From positions 1 through 5,951 of the forward strand of contig VXPJ01000125.1 of the NCBI GenBank assembly GCA_009839635.1: DNA of 5,951 bases. Direction: 5' to 3'. Source of the stretch: Pseudomonadota bacterium (GTDB taxonomy: Bacteria; Pseudomonadota; Gammaproteobacteria; UBA4575). How positions within the stretch are numbered: position 1 is the first letter of the stretch; each line of letters begins with the position of its first letter. The position numbers and the translations under genes were made by a program. Of the stretch, positions 1 through 5,951 are shown piece by piece. The notes beneath the pieces were generated by a model. The model searched no databases, was not told where the DNA came from, and was given only the letters and a program-made list of their open reading frames with translations.

Positions 1-225
1 AAGCCCGGTGACAATCAGGTCTGCGGTCGTGTCGAGGAGTTCATCTACCTAGGGGACCACATCCGCGTGCGCCTGGCAGTTGCAGGAAACCACGAATTTG
101 TGGTCAAAGTGTCGAATACGCAGCAGCGCACTTCTCTCAGTGTAGGGGACCAGGTTCAGCTGTGCTGGGCGGCCGATGATTGTCGCGCGCTGGATACGCT
201 CCAGGACCCGTCGATCACCTCCTAG
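1..225 (+). CDS. ABC transporter ATP-binding protein, PotA/PotG-like, C-terminal TOBE domain (5' end outside window)
   Basis: Frame 1 is open from the window edge to TAG at 223-225, giving 74 residues. No start, Walker A, signature or Walker B motif is present because these lie to the left. The visible part resembles the TOBE_2 domain that closes polyamine-type importer ATPases: GRVEEFIYLGDHIRVRL, then a beta-strand HEFVVKVSN, then SLSVGDQVQLCW and ADDCRALD, close to the W-x-x-x-D-C-R-A-L-D ending seen in many PotA-like proteins. In this family the TOBE domain follows the nucleotide-binding domain on the cytoplasmic side and has a structural or regulatory role. The binding protein and both permeases of a matching importer start at 1850 on the same strand and no other ATPase is in the window, so I infer that this is their ATPase. 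The inverted porin gene separates them. The family call is firm; the partnership is inference. Confidence 0.87.
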   Translation, partial: KPGDNQVCGRVEEFIYLGDHIRVRLAVAGNHEFVVKVSNTQQRTSLSVGDQVQLCWAADDCRALDTLQDPSITS

Positions 226-246
226 CTCGAAGGAATGAACGAAAGT

Positions 247-275
247 CGCTACTGGAACAGGTTGAAGTAGTAGCG
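247..275 (-). terminator. possible weak terminator hairpin at the 3' end of the porin gene
   Basis: CGCTACT at 247-253 and AGTAGCG at 269-275 form a perfect 7-bp inverted repeat around a 15-nt loop. It overlaps the porin stop codon (249-251). Read on the minus strand, the stem is followed by ACTTTCGTTCATTCC, which is only loosely T-rich. Read on the plus strand, as the end of the ATPase transcript, there is no T run. The stem is short and its far arm is coding, so this is a weak call. It is the only candidate in the convergent junction. Confidence 0.25.
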
Positions 276-1622
276 CGCGTTGATATTGAACCGCTTGTTC
301 CAGCGGTCGTTGCCGTTAGCGCCCACGTCACCAACACCGTCATAGATGTTGTTGTAGTTGTCGCCCTCGCTGCCTACGAAGATACTGCCATCGGAAATTC
401 CGAGTTCGGCATAGATGTACAGATTGCCCCAGTACATCAGGGCGCCCAGACTCCACAGGGTGCTGTCATTGAAATCACTTCTGTCCTTGAGAATGGTGCT
501 CCACTCAAGGAAGGGCATGACACTGTCAATCCAGGGGATGCCTGATGTGTCGATGCCGTGGTAGCGGAGCGATACGGCAGGGATCCATCCCTCGGAAGCC
601 ACCAGCCATGCAAAGTCATAGGCACCCATGGGAATCAGATCGCCTGTTCCCCATGGCGTATCATCCGTGATGTCGAATTCGTAGTAGGAAAGCTGAGACA
701 ACAGCGTGAAGTCCCCGAATGAGTTTTCTGCATGCGCAGAAACAGCGAAATGGTCGGCACCGCTGTCATCCACGTTTTTGCCCTTCAGCCAGCCATACTG
801 GAAGGATGTTCCCAGGTCTCCGAAGCGCTCGGTTGAGTAGATCATGCGAAGGTTGAGCTGACCATCTTCCTCAAAGCCATTTTCCCCGGCACCATAGGTG
901 ACATCGCCCTCGGCATCGGCATGCTCATCCCAGGTCACGAGGTCATAAGCGTACCGGGAACTGTCCCGGCTTTCGCCATCCCATTCCCCCTCATCCTGAA
1001 AGTAGTAGGCAAGGTCAACGGCCAAGTCTCCATAAGATTTCGTCCACCGGATTCCCAGGTCCATGTCATCGGATAGCCCGATGTAAAAATGCTGGTCAAA
1101 GTACCAGCTGGTTGAAACCCCGTACGGTCCGGGCCCGAACGGAACACGGACAATGCCGGCCTTGACTGTACCGTAACGGTCCGACTCATACCCGAGCCAG
1201 GCTGTGTGCATCATGCTGTAGGTGTCATACCATCGGTACTCGACCCGGCCGATCAGCCCGTCGGAGTCCAGGTCCGCATTCAGGCGAAAGATATCCAGAT
1301 CGACATCTCCTACGTCCTCATTCCTACGACTGCCGCTTGCATAGTCACCGTAGGCGTAGTTTATTCCCAAGGCACCCCCGATTTTCACAGGGCGGTGCAC
1401 GGGTTGCACCACAGGTTCTTCGCTGACGGAAGCTTGCATGGCATTTTGGGCCTCCGCTTCAGCAAGCTTTTCGCGAACATCTGCGAGCTCACCCTCCAAT
1501 TGTTCAATCCGCTGCTTCAGGGCCTCGGTATCGTCCCCAGGTTCCGCGCCGGCGTACACGGCAGATACCGCCAGCAGAAAAAGGGTCAGGGATGAGATCA
1601 GTGTAGACATGTGACGTTTCAT
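249..1622 (-). CDS. outer-membrane porin with N-terminal coiled coil
   Basis: This is a 457-residue secreted beta-barrel protein. Residues 1-24 form a Sec signal peptide: basic MKRH, hydrophobic core LISSLTLFLLAVSAV, probable cleavage after VYA. Residues 31-62 form a coiled coil with regular a/d positions (L35, I39, L42, L46, V49, L53, A56), as found in some trimeric porins. From about residue 78 there are alternating, aromatic-rich strands with acidic Gly/Asp/Asn loops, e.g. VKIGGALGINYAYGDY, GRVEYRWYDTY and GTVKAGIVRVPFG. The last strand is FNINARYYFNLFQ, so the chain ends in Gln rather than the usual terminal Phe. It resembles broad carbohydrate or phosphate-selective porin groups, but I cannot assign a subfamily or substrate. 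ATG at 1622 is the most upstream possible start, since an in-frame TAG lies 13-15 bases before it. Shine-Dalgarno pairing is poor. It is divergent from the binding-protein gene, suggesting joint control and a role in passing the same solute. Confidence 0.86.
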   Translation of the reverse strand: MKRHMSTLISSLTLFLLAVSAVYAGAEPGDDTEALKQRIEQLEGELADVREKLAEAEAQNAMQASVSEEPVVQPVHRPVKIGGALGINYAYGDYASGSRRNEDVGDVDLDIFRLNADLDSDGLIGRVEYRWYDTYSMMHTAWLGYESDRYGTVKAGIVRVPFGPGPYGVSTSWYFDQHFYIGLSDDMDLGIRWTKSYGDLAVDLAYYFQDEGEWDGESRDSSRYAYDLVTWDEHADAEGDVTYGAGENGFEEDGQLNLRMIYSTERFGDLGTSFQYGWLKGKNVDDSGADHFAVSAHAENSFGDFTLLSQLSYYEFDITDDTPWGTGDLIPMGAYDFAWLVASEGWIPAVSLRYHGIDTSGIPWIDSVMPFLEWSTILKDRSDFNDSTLWSLGALMYWGNLYIYAELGISDGSIFVGSEGDNYNNIYDGVGDVGANGNDRWNKRFNINARYYFNLFQ

Positions 1623-1631
1623 CAGAACTAC

Positions 1632-1660
1632 ATCAAACTATCTGCATCACGATAAGTCAA
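1632..1660 (-). promoter_or_regulatory. possible sigma-70-type promoter for the porin gene
   Basis: On the minus strand, TTGACT (1655-1660) matches five of six -35 positions. After a 17-bp spacer, TTTGAT (1632-1637) matches four of six -10 positions. Transcription would begin around 1625, almost at the ATG at 1622, giving a nearly leaderless message. This would fit the missing Shine-Dalgarno, but may equally mean the true promoter lies farther upstream. Confidence 0.3.
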
Positions 1661-1666
1661 GCATTG

Positions 1667-1717
1667 TGTCTGCTGGCTTCAACATGACTTCTAACCGAGG
1701 TTACAAAACTGTCTGCT
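1667..1717 (+). repeat. pair of 8-bp direct repeats flanking the operator-like dyad
   Basis: TGTCTGCT occurs at 1667-1674 and again at 1710-1717, 43 bp apart start to start, about four helical turns. The 1689-1706 dyad lies between them. Equal phasing and placement in the divergent control region suggest possible regulator half-sites. Eight bases is short, so chance is a real alternative. Confidence 0.25.
1689..1706. promoter_or_regulatory. operator-like inverted repeat between the divergent porin and binding-protein genes
   Basis: TTCTAACCGAGGTTACAA reads as TTnTAACC-GA-GGTTAnAA, with seven of eight arm positions complementary around a GA centre. The core TAACC/GGTTA arms are perfect. It lies about 45 bp upstream of the rightward -10 box and about 70 bp upstream of the porin start, so one bound dimer could affect both genes. 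The rightward promoter has a poor -35, consistent with an activator. No regulator gene is visible in the window, and I do not recognise the motif. Confidence 0.4.
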
Positions 1718-1727
1718 CAAGTCGAAG

Positions 1728-1757
1728 TTATCTCATACTAAAACGGCTGTGTATAAT
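1728..1757 (+). promoter_or_regulatory. probable sigma-70 promoter of the binding-protein/permease operon
   Basis: TATAAT at 1752-1757 is a perfect -10 hexamer, preceded by TGTG at 1748-1751, close to but not exactly an extended -10. The best -35 is TTATCT at 1728-1733, only three of six matches with an 18-bp spacer. Transcription should start near 1763-1765, leaving an untranslated leader of about 85 nt. The strong -10 with a weak -35 suggests regulated or activator-dependent initiation. Confidence 0.6.
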
Positions 1758-1787
1758 GGTCACCCAATAAGCAGGGCCATAATAACA

Positions 1788-1817
1788 GGGTGTCAGCTGC
1801 TGCCAGTGGGCGCACCC
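1788..1817 (+). other. possible leader hairpin in the 5' untranslated region
   Basis: GGGTG at 1788-1792 can pair with CACCC at 1813-1817 around a 20-nt loop in the predicted leader. There is no T run after it and no riboswitch class is recognisable. It may only be incidental structure. Confidence 0.15.
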
Positions 1818-1835
1818 GATGATAAAGAATCCATC

Positions 1836-1842
1836 AAGGGGG
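1836..1842 (+). promoter_or_regulatory. strong ribosome binding site for the binding-protein gene
   Basis: AAGGGGG ends seven bases before ATG at 1850. This is a strong Shine-Dalgarno at ideal spacing and fixes the start of the binding protein. It is clearly better than the sites in front of the porin and of the first permease. Confidence 0.75.
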
Positions 1843-1849
1843 TATCCTT

Positions 1850-2953
<1,104 letters not shown>

Positions 2954-2974
2954 TGTCCTAAGAGAAGAGGGAAC

Positions 2975-3006
2975 AGTTTCTCGTTAATCGGCAACGAACT
3001 TCTTTT
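2975..3006 (+). other. possible weak stem-loop between the binding-protein and permease genes
   Basis: AGTT (2975-2978) and CGTT (2982-2985) can pair with AACG (2993-2996) and AACT (2997-3000). This makes an 8-bp stem with a 3-nt bulge and a 7-nt loop, followed by TCTTTT. It could cause partial termination or protect the upstream message, giving more binding protein than permease, as is common in such operons. The bulged, AT-containing stem is weak. Confidence 0.25.
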
Positions 3007-3041
3007 GTCCTGACATGCGTCGTGTCTGAGAACCGAACTGC

Positions 3042-4304
3042 ATGACACCGGGATCTGTTGAGGTAATACGCACTGCCGACGGCATGCCGCTGGGGCTCAG
3101 TCTTCAGCGGACTCTATTACGGAGTCGCTTGCGTGCACTGTTGCTGGTAATCCCGTTACTGGCCTTTCTGACAGTAACATTCGTTTTACCAATCCTGGAC
3201 ATGCTGTATCGCAGTGTCGATAACCGGATCGTGGCCTCCGTTCTCCCGCATACCACAGTGGCCATCCAAGCTTGGGACTCGAAGAGTACGGAATTGCCTG
3301 ATGAACCCGTTTTCGAGGCTCTGGTCATGGATATCCAGGCTGCCTACGAGCAAAAAACCCTGGGCCGGGTAGGGCGGCGCTTGAATTACGAAAAGCCAGG
3401 CATGTCCAGCCTGTTCAGAAAAACAGGGCGCCAGGCCAAGCGCATCACTGAAGCCCCCTTCAAAGAGCAGCTTCTCGGGGTTGACAAACGTTGGCACGAT
3501 ACAAGCGTCTGGCAGCTGATTCATCGGGAATCTGGCGCGCTCACCGGGAGCTATTTCCTGGCCTCATCGGATTTACGCCTTGACGATCAGGGTGAGATTG
3601 CGCTCCAGCCTGAGCCGCGCCGGATCTACGTGTCTTTGTTTTACCGTACTTTGTGGATGAGCCTGCTAATCACAGTGTTGTGTTTGATCCTGGGCTACCC
3701 AGTTTCGTATCTCCTTGCAAGCTTGCCTGCGCGTACAAGCAATCTGCTCATGATCCTTGTCCTTTTGCCGTTTTGGACCTCGTTGCTGGTACGCACGACT
3801 TCCTGGATTGCACTGCTTCAGACGCAGGGCGTACTGAATGATTTGCTGGTGTTTGTCGGCCTCATTTCTGATGATGCGCGACTGCAGATGATGTACAACA
3901 AGATCGGGACCATCGTCGCCATGACCCATATCCTGTTGCCGTTCATGATCCTGCCGCTTTATTCAGTCATGAAAACAATTCCCACATCGTACATGCAGGC
4001 AGCCCGCTCGCTTGGTGCTTCCCCGTTGACCGCGTTTGTACGCGTGTACATGCCCAACACGGTGCCGGGCATCGGTGCCGGCTGCATACTGGTATTCATA
4101 CTGGCGATCGGCTACTACATCACCCCGGCCCTTGTCGGCGGTCGAACCGGCACGTTTGTTTCAAACTTCATTGCCGTTCATATCAGCGAGACTCTGAACT
4201 GGGGCTTGGCCGCCGCGCTGGGTGTGATATTGCTTGCCCTGGTATTGGTGCTTTATCTGATCTACGACAAGATCGTCGGGGTCAGCAATATGAAACTGGG
4301 CTAA
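3042..4304 (+). CDS. ABC transporter permease, PotB-like, with long periplasmic insertion
   Basis: This 420-residue inner-membrane protein forms half of the transport channel. TM1 is about 31-56. The core resumes near 200 with TM2 (YRTLWMSLLITVLCLILGYP), TM3 about 235-257, TM4 about 287-309, TM5 about 344-364 and TM6 about 386-407. The cytoplasmic EAA loop that docks on the ATPase is Y317-MQAARSLGAS-PLTAFVRVYMP (ending at 338). Classical PotB is about 275 residues; the excess is a hydrophilic segment of about 140 residues between TM1 and TM2 (about 57-198), which topology places in the periplasm. Long forms of this kind occur in other proteobacterial PotB-like permeases, as far as I recall. 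ATG at 3042 is the only upstream start available, because an in-frame TGA lies at 3027-3029. There is no clear Shine-Dalgarno. The next permease begins 8 bp after the stop, so the two are surely co-transcribed. Confidence 0.9.
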   Translation: MTPGSVEVIRTADGMPLGLSLQRTLLRSRLRALLLVIPLLAFLTVTFVLPILDMLYRSVDNRIVASVLPHTTVAIQAWDSKSTELPDEPVFEALVMDIQAAYEQKTLGRVGRRLNYEKPGMSSLFRKTGRQAKRITEAPFKEQLLGVDKRWHDTSVWQLIHRESGALTGSYFLASSDLRLDDQGEIALQPEPRRIYVSLFYRTLWMSLLITVLCLILGYPVSYLLASLPARTSNLLMILVLLPFWTSLLVRTTSWIALLQTQGVLNDLLVFVGLISDDARLQMMYNKIGTIVAMTHILLPFMILPLYSVMKTIPTSYMQAARSLGASPLTAFVRVYMPNTVPGIGAGCILVFILAIGYYITPALVGGRTGTFVSNFIAVHISETLNWGLAAALGVILLALVLVLYLIYDKIVGVSNMKLG

Positions 4305-4306
4305 GG
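4303..4306 (+). promoter_or_regulatory. ribosome binding site overlapping the first permease's stop codon
   Basis: AAGG at 4303-4306 shares two bases with the TAA stop (4302-4304) and lies six bases before ATG at 4313. This arrangement supports translational coupling, keeping the two permease subunits in balance. Confidence 0.6.
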
Positions 4307-4312
4307 CGATCC

Positions 4313-5164
4313 ATGGCTTTACCGATCTACTATTCACCGTTCGAGAAGGGGTGGCACTATACCTACCGGGTGATATGCGCTGCGATTCTGGTATTCCTGG
4401 TCGCGCCGATCTTCGTCATCGTGCCGCTGAGTTTCAATGCACTTCCGTACTTCACTTTCTCACCGGAAATGCTGTCCCTTGATCCGGCTGGTTACAGCAC
4501 ACAATGGTACCGTGAGTTTTTCACCGAGGAGTCTTGGCAGCACGCAGTACGAAACAGTTTCGTGATCGCCATCTTTGCAACACTGATATCCACCTTGCTC
4601 GGCACACTGGCCGCACTTGGCCTGAGCCGGTCGCAGATGCCGTTCAAAGCCGCGTTCATGGCCCTGTTGATATCGCCGATGATCGTGCCACTGATCATCT
4701 CGGCAGCAGGCATGTACTTCTTTTACACGCGCATCGGTATTGCATCCACGCATCTGGGTGTAATCCTTGCGCATGCGGCGCTGGGGACACCTTTCGTGGT
4801 CATCACAGTTACAGCGACTCTGACCAATTTTGACCACTCGCTGACCCGTGCTGCAGCCAGCCTAGGCGCAAGTCCCACCGAGACATTCTTCAAGGTTACA
4901 GTACCCTTGATACTGCCAGGCGTGGTTTCGGGCGCCTTGTTTGCCTTCATAACTTCGTTTGATGAAGTTGTTGTCGTGCTGTTTGTGGGGTCTGTGGAAC
5001 AAAGAACCATTCCCTGGAAGATGTTCTCGGGTATTCGAGAGGAAATTCGCCCCACCATACTGGCCGTGGCGACACTGCTCGTGTGTGTCTCCATTCTGCT
5101 ATTGACAGTACTCGAACTATTGCGCCGCCGTAACGAACGGCTGCATGGTCCTGCCTCATCCTGA
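4313..5164 (+). CDS. ABC transporter permease, PotC-like
   Basis: This 283-residue inner-membrane protein is the second channel subunit, of normal length for PotC. TM1 is about 17-41 (VICAAILVFLVAPIFVIVPL). A periplasmic stretch carries the amphipathic WYREFFTEESW. Further membrane segments lie at about 80-104, 114-138, 147-169, 199-225 and 248-270. The EAA loop is LTRAAASLGASPTETFFKV (177-195), followed by VPLILPGVVSGALFAF and SFDEVVVVLFVG (215-226), a hallmark of PotC/YdcV-type proteins. A basic RRRNER tail stays in the cytoplasm. It is paired with the upstream permease (8-bp gap, ribosome site in the upstream stop). The TGA overlaps the left arm of a large inverted repeat that probably ends the transcript. 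Confidence 0.92.
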   Translation: MALPIYYSPFEKGWHYTYRVICAAILVFLVAPIFVIVPLSFNALPYFTFSPEMLSLDPAGYSTQWYREFFTEESWQHAVRNSFVIAIFATLISTLLGTLAALGLSRSQMPFKAAFMALLISPMIVPLIISAAGMYFFYTRIGIASTHLGVILAHAALGTPFVVITVTATLTNFDHSLTRAAASLGASPTETFFKVTVPLILPGVVSGALFAFITSFDEVVVVLFVGSVEQRTIPWKMFSGIREEIRPTILAVATLLVCVSILLLTVLELLRRRNERLHGPASS

Positions 5165-5228
5165 GTTGTTTCCGGTCCACCCGTACTTTGTGCTGCGCAG
5201 GAGCAGGGCACCGCGACCGAATCAACTC
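5163..5228. terminator. interrupted long inverted repeat in the convergent gap, possible bidirectional terminator
   Basis: GAGTTG (5163-5168) pairs with CAACTC (5223-5228), and CGGTC (5173-5177) with GACCG (5215-5219). Two further A-T pairs lie between the blocks, with one mismatch and one bulged C. The 37-nt interior folds again: GTGC (5190-5193) with GCAC (5208-5211) and TGC (5194-5196) with GCA (5203-5205). The structure begins inside the PotC-like stop codon and ends 9 bp from the glycosyltransferase stop, so both converging transcripts would carry it. Neither side has a T run, so it is not a textbook intrinsic terminator. It may instead protect 3' ends or help Rho-dependent ending. Confidence 0.45.
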
Positions 5229-5237
5229 ATAATGAAA

Positions 5238-5897
5238 TCAGCCTGTCGCCTGGAAGTTCCGGTGAACGATTTCGAATAACTGCTGGTGATCGTCATGGTT
5301 GAGGTAATACTGATAATCCTCGAAAGTGTCCACGTCCCGTACCTCCGGTAGGCAGGAAGATTTCCATCGCAGCGCCTTGATATTATTGAGGGTACTACTT
5401 AATACGCGACCGGTGCTCCATGAAATACCTTCAAAAACCAAGCTATCAATCCGGGTAACTCCGATCAGGGCATAACCGCCGTCACGTGTCGGTCCCAGGA
5501 CAATGTCGCTTCCTGTATTCAACAGGTGGAAAGCCTCATTGATGTGGTCCAAGCCAAGCTCGGGACAGTCGGAACCAACCAGGACAACAGCATGGCTGTG
5601 TTTCAGATGGCTGCGGATTGCATGAAGCATCCGCTCGCCCAGATCCTCTCCTTTCTGCTCGTATAAAGGGACATGATATTTGTTGCTGCAATACTCAAGG
5701 AAAGTATGCTGAGTATCTGGAAAGCAGTGTAGTGCAAGTTCATGATTACCAAGGGATATCGTTTGTACAGTGTGTTCGAGCATCACCTTGTATACAGCGG
5801 CAGCAAACTCCCTGCCCAGTTCCTTTGCCAATCGTGACTTGACCACACCCGGGTCTGGGTATTTGCAAAAACACAATACTGTCTTTTCTAGTCGCAT
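5238..5897 (-). CDS. TIGR04282/DUF2064-family glycosyltransferase (arsenosugar-biosynthesis-associated type)
   Basis: This 219-residue protein has a GT-A-like nucleotide-sugar transferase fold and is probably cytoplasmic: no signal peptide or membrane segment is seen. Diagnostic motifs in order are KYPDPGVVKSRLAKELG (12-28, N-terminal nucleotide-binding region), GEDLGERM (83-90), VGSDCPEL (107-114, with a DxD-like acidic patch), GPTRDGGYALIG (135-146), WSTG (160-163) and LPEVRDVDTFEDY (183-195). Length is usual for the family. The family is named for members beside arsenosugar genes, but many occur elsewhere and the true acceptor is mostly unknown. Neighbours that could settle this lie beyond the right edge. 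ATG at 5897 has AGGA 13 bases upstream, rather distant for a ribosome site, but no better start is present. It is convergent with the transporter operon and probably unrelated to it. Confidence 0.88.
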   Translation of the reverse strand: MRLEKTVLCFCKYPDPGVVKSRLAKELGREFAAAVYKVMLEHTVQTISLGNHELALHCFPDTQHTFLEYCSNKYHVPLYEQKGEDLGERMLHAIRSHLKHSHAVVLVGSDCPELGLDHINEAFHLLNTGSDIVLGPTRDGGYALIGVTRIDSLVFEGISWSTGRVLSSTLNNIKALRWKSSCLPEVRDVDTFEDYQYYLNHDDHQQLFEIVHRNFQATG

Positions 5898-5915
5898 TTT
5901 ACCGATACAGTCCTG

Positions 5916-5928
5916 TGTGTTTTACACA
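5916..5928. promoter_or_regulatory. small dyad upstream of the glycosyltransferase gene
   Basis: TGTGTTTTACACA is a perfect 5-bp inverted repeat around TTT, 19 bp upstream of the start codon. On the minus strand it also contains TGTAAA, a four-of-six -10 match, so it may be an operator over a promoter. Only 54 bases of upstream sequence are available, and no convincing -35 is seen. Confidence 0.25.
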
Positions 5929-5951
5929 TCTGACGCTGCCGACGATGTTAC

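Noticed and set aside
226..248. Scar of an insertion event (target duplication or terminal repeat) that could explain the inverted porin
   Set aside because: I compared this gap by eye with 1623-1849 and found no direct duplication or matching inverted ends flanking the porin gene.
180..545. 121-codon plus-strand open frame starting inside the ATPase tail and running opposite the porin 3' end
   Set aside because: It is antisense to porin coding sequence and has no family motif. The frame-1 TOBE reading explains the left part.
1206..1595. 129-codon plus-strand open frame inside the porin gene
   Set aside because: It is antisense to the porin signal peptide, coiled coil and first strands, which are clearly coding. 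No ribosome site or recognisable domain is present.
1764..1849. Leader of the importer operon as a riboswitch
   Set aside because: The leader is only about 85 nt. The one visible stem is 5 bp with a 20-nt loop, and no known aptamer consensus or terminator/anti-terminator pair is apparent.
4723..5211. 162-codon minus-strand open frame opposite the PotC-like gene
   Set aside because: Its Ser/Thr-rich translation without motifs is typical of the antisense of a hydrophobic membrane protein. The plus-strand frame has full PotC hallmarks.

Overview
The window looks like Gram-negative, probably gammaproteobacterial, DNA. It has a signal-peptide-bearing outer-membrane porin, a periplasmic solute-binding protein and moderately GC-rich, densely packed genes. 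The acidic porin would suit a marine or salt-tolerant host, but that is only a weak hint. No RNA gene, insertion sequence, integrase or CRISPR array is visible, and no gap between genes exceeds 300 bases.

Layout, left to right. (1) 1-225, plus strand: the last 74 codons of an ABC-transporter ATPase, carrying the TOBE domain typical of PotA/PotG-like (polyamine-type) importers. (2) 249-1622, minus strand: a 457-residue porin with an N-terminal coiled coil, convergent with the ATPase across a 23-bp gap. (3) 1623-1849: a 227-bp divergent control region with a consensus -10 box for the rightward genes and an 18-bp operator-like dyad. (4) 1850-5164, plus strand: a periplasmic binding protein, a PotB-like permease with a large extra periplasmic segment, and a PotC-like permease. 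(5) 5165-5237: a convergent gap holding a long interrupted inverted repeat. (6) 5238-5897, minus strand: a TIGR04282/DUF2064-type glycosyltransferase, with 54 bases of upstream sequence before the window ends.

How the genes may work together. The ATPase tail, binding protein and two permeases together supply every part of one type I ABC importer of the polyamine/opine class. The porin sits between the ATPase and the rest, in the opposite orientation, and shares a control region with the binding protein. A simple reading is a whole-envelope uptake route: porin across the outer membrane, binding protein in the periplasm, permease pair plus ATPase at the inner membrane. The substrate cannot be read from the sequence; a small cationic amine is the family-level guess. 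The glycosyltransferase is convergent, shows no functional link to the transporter, and probably belongs to a cluster extending beyond the right edge.

Nothing here is a clearly new system. The most interesting points are the porin placed inside a transporter locus, the unstudied divergent control region, the roughly 140-residue periplasmic insertion in the first permease, and the convergent stem-loop.
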